Source: Amphibalanus amphitrite | Lineage: Eukaryota > Arthropoda > Thecostraca > Balanomorpha > Balanidae | Length of the DNA: 64,000 bases | Direction: 5' to 3' | Assembly: GCF_019059575.1 (NCBI RefSeq) | Contig: NW_024881969.1 | Coordinates: 372,001-436,000 of the forward strand | In this document: positions 59,690 through 64,000 of the stretch, one piece after another | How positions within the stretch are numbered: position 1 is the first letter of the stretch | Layout: every line of letters begins with the position of its first letter | Made by a program: the position numbers and the translations under genes | Notes under the pieces: generated by a model | The model's input: the letters and a program-made list of their open reading frames with translations, nothing else | The model's database searches: none | What the model was told of the DNA's origin: nothing

Positions 59690-62390
59690 GCTACACAGCC
59701 CGGGGGCCCGACATCTGACGCCGGCTCGGGTCAGGGGTCGGGGCGATCGGCCCGGCGGACGCGAGGGGGTGAGGCAGGGTGAACGCTGCAGCCGCTGGCA
59801 CACCAATAAGCCGTTTACGGAATAGTTTCCCAGATGAGCGCAGGCCAGCAACGTTGAACTGTAACCTCTCTGACAACGAGCCGCTGCGATCGGGTGTTAA
59901 GTTTAATCCACGCTGCCAAACGGTGAAAATATGAGGATTACAACGCCCAGCTGTCGCCATTTTCAGTTTGCGACAATATATGGGGCCATAAAGTGCAGAT
60001 ATTGTGCTAGTCGCACCATAAATGCAGACAACAGCGTCTCCGTGACCGTTTAGCACGGAGTTCACCTTATCCCATTACAAGCAGCAATCAGCAAAAATTG
60101 AACGAGGGATTTTCAGATTGCACGTTAAAAGTATGTAAAGAATTTACAGTAGCACACTTTTACGATAAGAGCATCCAAAGAAGTCACTCAGAACCCAGAC
60201 CTGTTTGGGACAACACTGACCACCACGCTAAATATAGTAAGAAGTTTCACGATAGCTTCAAGGAGCTTCATGGAAGGGCTCTGCTTATCAAACATCTCGC
60301 TGAGTCATTGCTTTACATCGAAAGAATACAAATGGAAATTGGACATGCTATCTCGATGTCCTTCTGCATTATTTGTCAATGAATGTCCCATAAAACTCGT
60401 CACAAATCCATCGCTGCTAATGGTTACAATGCTGGTGATATTTCATCTAATGCTATTAGCTCCATTTCACTTCGAGGTCTTGTGCTGGTGGACGGCAGAG
60501 GCAACGTTGTAGTTACATTTCTTATTTTGTCAAAGCGACAAAAGCTGCATAGAAACTAACTGATTATACTAATTGTGCAGCAAACGTCCACTCACCATGT
60601 TTAATGCTAACACGAGGGCTGTTTAAAATGACCGATCAACTACACAGTTCGGGAGAAAGGCCCCCAATTTCATGACCACTTAACCATGTGCAAGTCACGT
60701 CAATTATCACACATCATTGTTCAGCAAATCTCTTGAGCCGCTCAGACAATATTCCCATTTCACGGTACCGCGGACAGACCGTGCCGGGGTCCGTCGGAGA
60801 CGTCCACGGCGCAGTTGTTGGTCAGGCGGCGTTTACACCGCAGGCCACGGATCGTAGGTGCTGTCACATCAGATGGCTTGGCAGTAGTTCATACTATGAG
60901 CCCAAACTGAGGACTAAAACTCCGACACAGCGCAATGATATCGTCACAGACGGCCCCGACATGCAGTTCAAAATAAATGGAGTTGTACTGCCTCTCTGAG
61001 ATTAGCTATGCCCGCCGGGACGCAGTTGTAAGGTATTCGGCAGGGTATGGAGAGCAGTATACATAGACTGGCGCGTTTGCGGCGCGATTCAAAGGCCAAA
61101 CACGTCTTCACCCGTAGCCTCTCCCGAGGTGCTAATAAATTTCGACCATGAAACATGGCTCTAGCATGAGCGGCTGGCGGCGCGGCGATGCGCGTGCAAA
61201 TTATTTCTGGCAGCCAGGTCCGTATGCAGGAGCGGCCATGCCAAGGCCAGACCTCTCTGGACGTCCGATCAGACGTCCCCCCCCCCCCCATCACCAATCT
61301 TCGAAGAAGACATTTGCACCCCTGGAACGCCCTGCCCTGAGCGCCGTAGGAACGTCTTTCGGAGAGCAACTGCCCAGTGCTGAAATGAATCATCTCCTGA
61401 CAGCTTAAAATAAGCGGCGATTTTTTAAACATATGATTAAATGTTAATTACAGCAAGCGGCCTCAAGACACAACTCAAAAAATAATCAGCATCCATTCCC
61501 ACTCAAGCTGTCATATGAGTTTCGGAGGCCCGTTCGCCACTGCAGCAGGCGACGTCTATTTTTCACCAGTACCACCATCTACAATGACATCATGCCGTTT
61601 TCCCGTTCCCAGACGTGACATGGATGCAGCATCCGACCACCGTCCGTTGAAGGCTGTACCCTGGCTGAGGAGTTCACGGAGTCTCCTATCAACAGCTCTG
61701 CAGTGTTGAATATAATGGCTGCTGGCGGGCAGACGGCGCGGACGGCTGGGCAGTGGGCAGCCTCTGAGGGGTCTACAGCGGCCGGTCGAGAGGGCCTCCG
61801 GGGAGGATTCGCTCGCCGCGCCGGGGCCTGTCGACCGAGCGTCCCTTGCGCCGCGCCGCTGCCGCCGGGAAGGCAAGACGCCTAACCGAGCTACCGCACA
61901 AGCCAAACCGGCAGGCAGCAATAGATGACGTATGGTGCTGAGTGTGGCTCATCATGGTGGTGGCTGTGGTTATGGGGATATGAGGTGATTATGTGTGTGG
62001 CACTATACGACTATGAAGCGTTGCTGTCCGCTATTCCCTCATGAAAATTTTATGAGCATAACGGCACACGTTCTCAAGATTCAAACCGACCCCAGTCACG
62101 GTCCATCATTGCTCGCATGCAGCGGATAATCTTCCAAATCCGACCAGACTATCCACTCTTATAACACAAACTGGAACCCGCACCCTTCTTAAAACGTTTC
62201 AAACGAGGCATGTGATGTAATGCATCCATGCATACTCTCGCTGGCAGGTGTGAATTGCACAAGACTGAACACACACAAGAGTTTAGCGAGAATCCCAAAC
62301 AAAGCTGCGTCCTTGCGGGGTCACTGATTCCTCGGTGGAACGAAGCAACACGGCACAGGCACATACCACCGCTCCCTGGTGCTCCAAATG

Positions 62391-62475
62391 CACTTACCGT
62401 TACCGCTGGGCCGACCGTCCCCTCTCTCGAACACGAGACGTAACTCACCTGAAACAGACAGAGCGGAATGTCAGT
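62391..62475 (-). promoter_or_regulatory. Second ratchet-type splice site with a 51-bp RS-exon-like segment
   Basis: On the minus strand CACTGAC (branch-like), CATTCCGCTCTGTCTGTTTCAG without interruption and then GTGAGTTA form a fused acceptor and donor at 62449/62448. Exactly 51 bases on, AACG is followed by GTAAGTGC, a second strong donor. Known recursive sites are often first recognised as an exon defined by such a downstream cryptic donor. Alternatively 62448-62398 is a true 51-bp exon. The frame with two leading bases reads ELRLVFERGDGRPSGN and would join the 46887 exon in phase; the phase-0 frame is also open. Confidence 0.5.
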
Positions 62476-62880
62476 GGCATTTCCCGGCCGACCGGGACCG
62501 ACCCCCCGCCCGGCCGGCGCCGCCGGACGCTCCCTGGCACAGACAGCTACGGGCAGGGCTGGAATACGTGGGTCGGGAATAGCCACCCGTCTTGGGGAAG
62601 CGTGGGCCGATATCACTATAGGGAGTGCGATGGCGCTGTGGCAGGGTATCGCCCAGGAACTACAATGAAACGTTTGGTCGGCATTACCAGTAATCTGGCG
62701 GTGCATCACGCCCTACAAGTCGTAATATGCAACAATATAACCTCACAAAAAACATCATCACATTCATTCATCAACATCCCCAGCTAACACTTTTGCATAG
62801 TGACACAGCCTCGTGCCTCGGTCCCTCTCAGTCGAGAGGTTTAGCGGCAGATGGGCCGACCGATCGGTCAGGGGGGAGAA

Positions 62881-62894
62881 GGGGGGGGGGGGGG
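62881..62894 (+). repeat. Poly-G run (14 G)
   Basis: Fourteen G lie within GGGGGGAGAAG followed by the run. It is a simple homopolymer, probably length-variable. Confidence 0.95.
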
Positions 62895-63381
62895 TGACTG
62901 GCGCCGATCGATCGCGTGACCGATCACCCATATATAGGCCCGCTGTTGTCCGGGCCGGCCGCCGATCCGTCCCACACCTGGCTCCAGAAACGTGAGCTCC
63001 GGCCTCGCGAGGCCTCGGTCGGCTCGGAGCCGGGCATCCGCCGCGGTTACTGACGCGCCGAGACCAAGGTCCCAACTCCCAACTAAGCTCTCCAGGTACA
63101 GGTCAAGGCACTGGGATATGTGTTGGACCCGTGGTAACGATAGCACAGTAGTATATTCGGACAATAATTTAATAAATGTTGTATTATTATTAGCATAACT
63201 TGCTTTCTAGACGGCCACGGGCCAATGAGTATGCTAAAAATAAAAGCGCAAGCAAAATACCATTCCCATGGTGCAATTAGGTGCATTGCTTTTGGGCGTT
63301 GTGCATCAGAGCAGCAATGACCACAAGTGAGACAGGCTCACACACGAATGTTAATTTATATTTGTTCTAAATCATTCCGAG

Positions 63382-63528
63382 GAAAACCTGTCTGAATCCT
63401 GGATCACGGATTCAACGTGCATGCCTTACCACAACTTCGCCGACCACTTTTCCACTCGGAAGGCTTATTTACTCGAAGGCCATTTCCCGCTCGGTGTCAT
63501 TCAAGTCTCATGGGATCAGACAGATAAG
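63382..63528 (+). CDS. Candidate plus-strand exon, 49 codons, phase 0
   Basis: A pyrimidine-rich acceptor (TTTATATTTGTTCTAAATCA then TTCCGAG) precedes an open frame starting ENLSESWITDSTCMPYHNFA, continuing DHFSTRKAYLLEGHFPLGVI and ending QVSWDQTDK at a donor AAG before GTAAAT. The exon is 147 bp and phase 0 at both ends. Composition looks natural, and the frame lacks a suitable ATG start, as expected for an internal exon. I do not recognise the family. A retroelement fragment is possible, since the frame runs on past the donor for 19 codons. It would belong to a gene on the opposite strand from the DH-PH gene. Confidence 0.35.
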
Positions 63529-63814
63529 GTAAATAAATTGACAGCCGCAGTACAAATACGTCGTCACGTAGGGTCTGCACCTGCCTGATGTCTCGTCACT
63601 GAATAATTATAAAGTGCCGGCTCTTATTTAGCGCCTGATCCGACTCTGACGCCGTGCGGTAGCCGGTTGGACAGGCAGCAGATCCTGTAGTGTCAAAACA
63701 CCAGCTCACGGCTGCACGTGGCGGATAGACGGGTCGAACAGAGACCACCATGATAGCTGACAGGCGTGAGAGGTCTTGTTAGTCGTCTATAGTGTCAACT
63801 ATATGTCTCCAATA

Positions 63815-63852
63815 CAGAGCAGTTGAGTGGGTCCAGAGCAGTTGAGTGGGTC
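63815..63852 (+). repeat. Perfect 19-bp tandem duplication
   Basis: CAGAGCAGTTGAGTGGGTC occurs twice in direct succession without mismatch. It is a recent slippage or minisatellite seed. Confidence 0.95.
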
Positions 63853-64000
63853 ACTGGTCGTTTTGGACACACTTCTCGAGTGGAGGAACAGACCGGAAGG
63901 CGGCGAGCTCGCCGAGCGAATAATGAAAGGCGATTACCGATAAAACTGTCTGTCGGGTCACCGGTAAACGGGGCGACCCAGATCCAGAAGGGAATAATAC

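Larger units (their letters stand above)
46888..62397. other. Upstream region with only weak gene candidates
   Basis: If the DH gene continues to the right this is intron; otherwise it is intergenic with another minus-strand gene. Candidates inside are a terminal exon (50962-50882), a TATA-associated start exon (56655-56617), an RGGTCA cluster (52.4 kb), a short 12-bp repeat (51.73 kb) and a DR1 (59.68 kb). Open frames such as 49033-49434 (minus) and 60098-60382 (plus) match no family I know and lack splice or start signals. Elsewhere in this interval I see nothing to annotate. Confidence 0.45.

Noticed and set aside
60098-60382. 94-codon plus-strand frame
   Set aside because: Begins at a non-ATG codon, with no recognisable motif and no clear donor; treated as chance.
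1-64000. CRISPR arrays, rRNA genes, prokaryotic operons
   Set aside because: No regularly spaced repeat with unique spacers, no rRNA-like conserved stretches and no Shine-Dalgarno-led gene runs were seen.

Overview
The window looks like one piece of a large-gene animal nuclear genome, most likely an invertebrate. Supporting signs are spliceosomal exons with GT/AG borders, introns of 7 to 25 kb, abundant undepleted CpG, G/C homopolymer runs and several families of small DNA transposons. The exact taxon cannot be read from the sequence. An arthropod, possibly a crustacean, is a guess from gene architecture and composition. There is no bacterial-style gene density, no rRNA and no intact tRNA. 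Nearly all longer open frames are chance frames in GC-rich DNA.

The main gene lies on the minus strand. In transcript order, its supported exons are 46887-46739 (probable DH-domain segment), 21167-21057 (the conserved VQR...HPD helix of a RhoGEF DH domain), 11339-11133 (basic linker and first strand of a PH domain) and 3953-3739 (body of an ARHGAP20-type PH domain). All joins except the last keep phase 0. The last exon leaves two bases for a downstream exon that I could not find at 1-3738. Known ARHGAP20 proteins continue with RA and RhoGAP domains, so the product may be a combined GEF/GAP regulator of Rho-family GTPases. Two weaker exon candidates (18965-18919 and 18487-18397) could give an alternative N-terminus.

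The introns hold most of the interesting material. They contain a 25.6 kb intron with a ratchet-type recursive splice site (around 42577/42576), and a second AG|GT site of this kind at 62449/62448 with a cryptic donor 51 bases downstream. They also contain three related piggyBac-like non-autonomous elements flanked by TTAA (40.4-45.7 kb), a hAT-type MITE with a perfect 8-bp target duplication (11.77 kb), a nearly perfect foldback element with an 8-bp target duplication (31.2-31.6 kb), another MITE-like inverted-repeat element (36.1 kb), tandem duplications, a four-fold 10-bp-phased E-box array (4.87 kb) and an excess of directly repeated RGGTCA half-sites.

The right third (46.9-64 kb) is less certain. 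It has a candidate minus-strand terminal exon (50962-50882) with a polyadenylation-like signal, a candidate TATA-driven minus-strand first exon (56655-56617), and a plus-strand, phase-0, 147-bp exon-like segment at the right edge (63382-63528). These are weak, separate calls and may belong to neighbouring genes.
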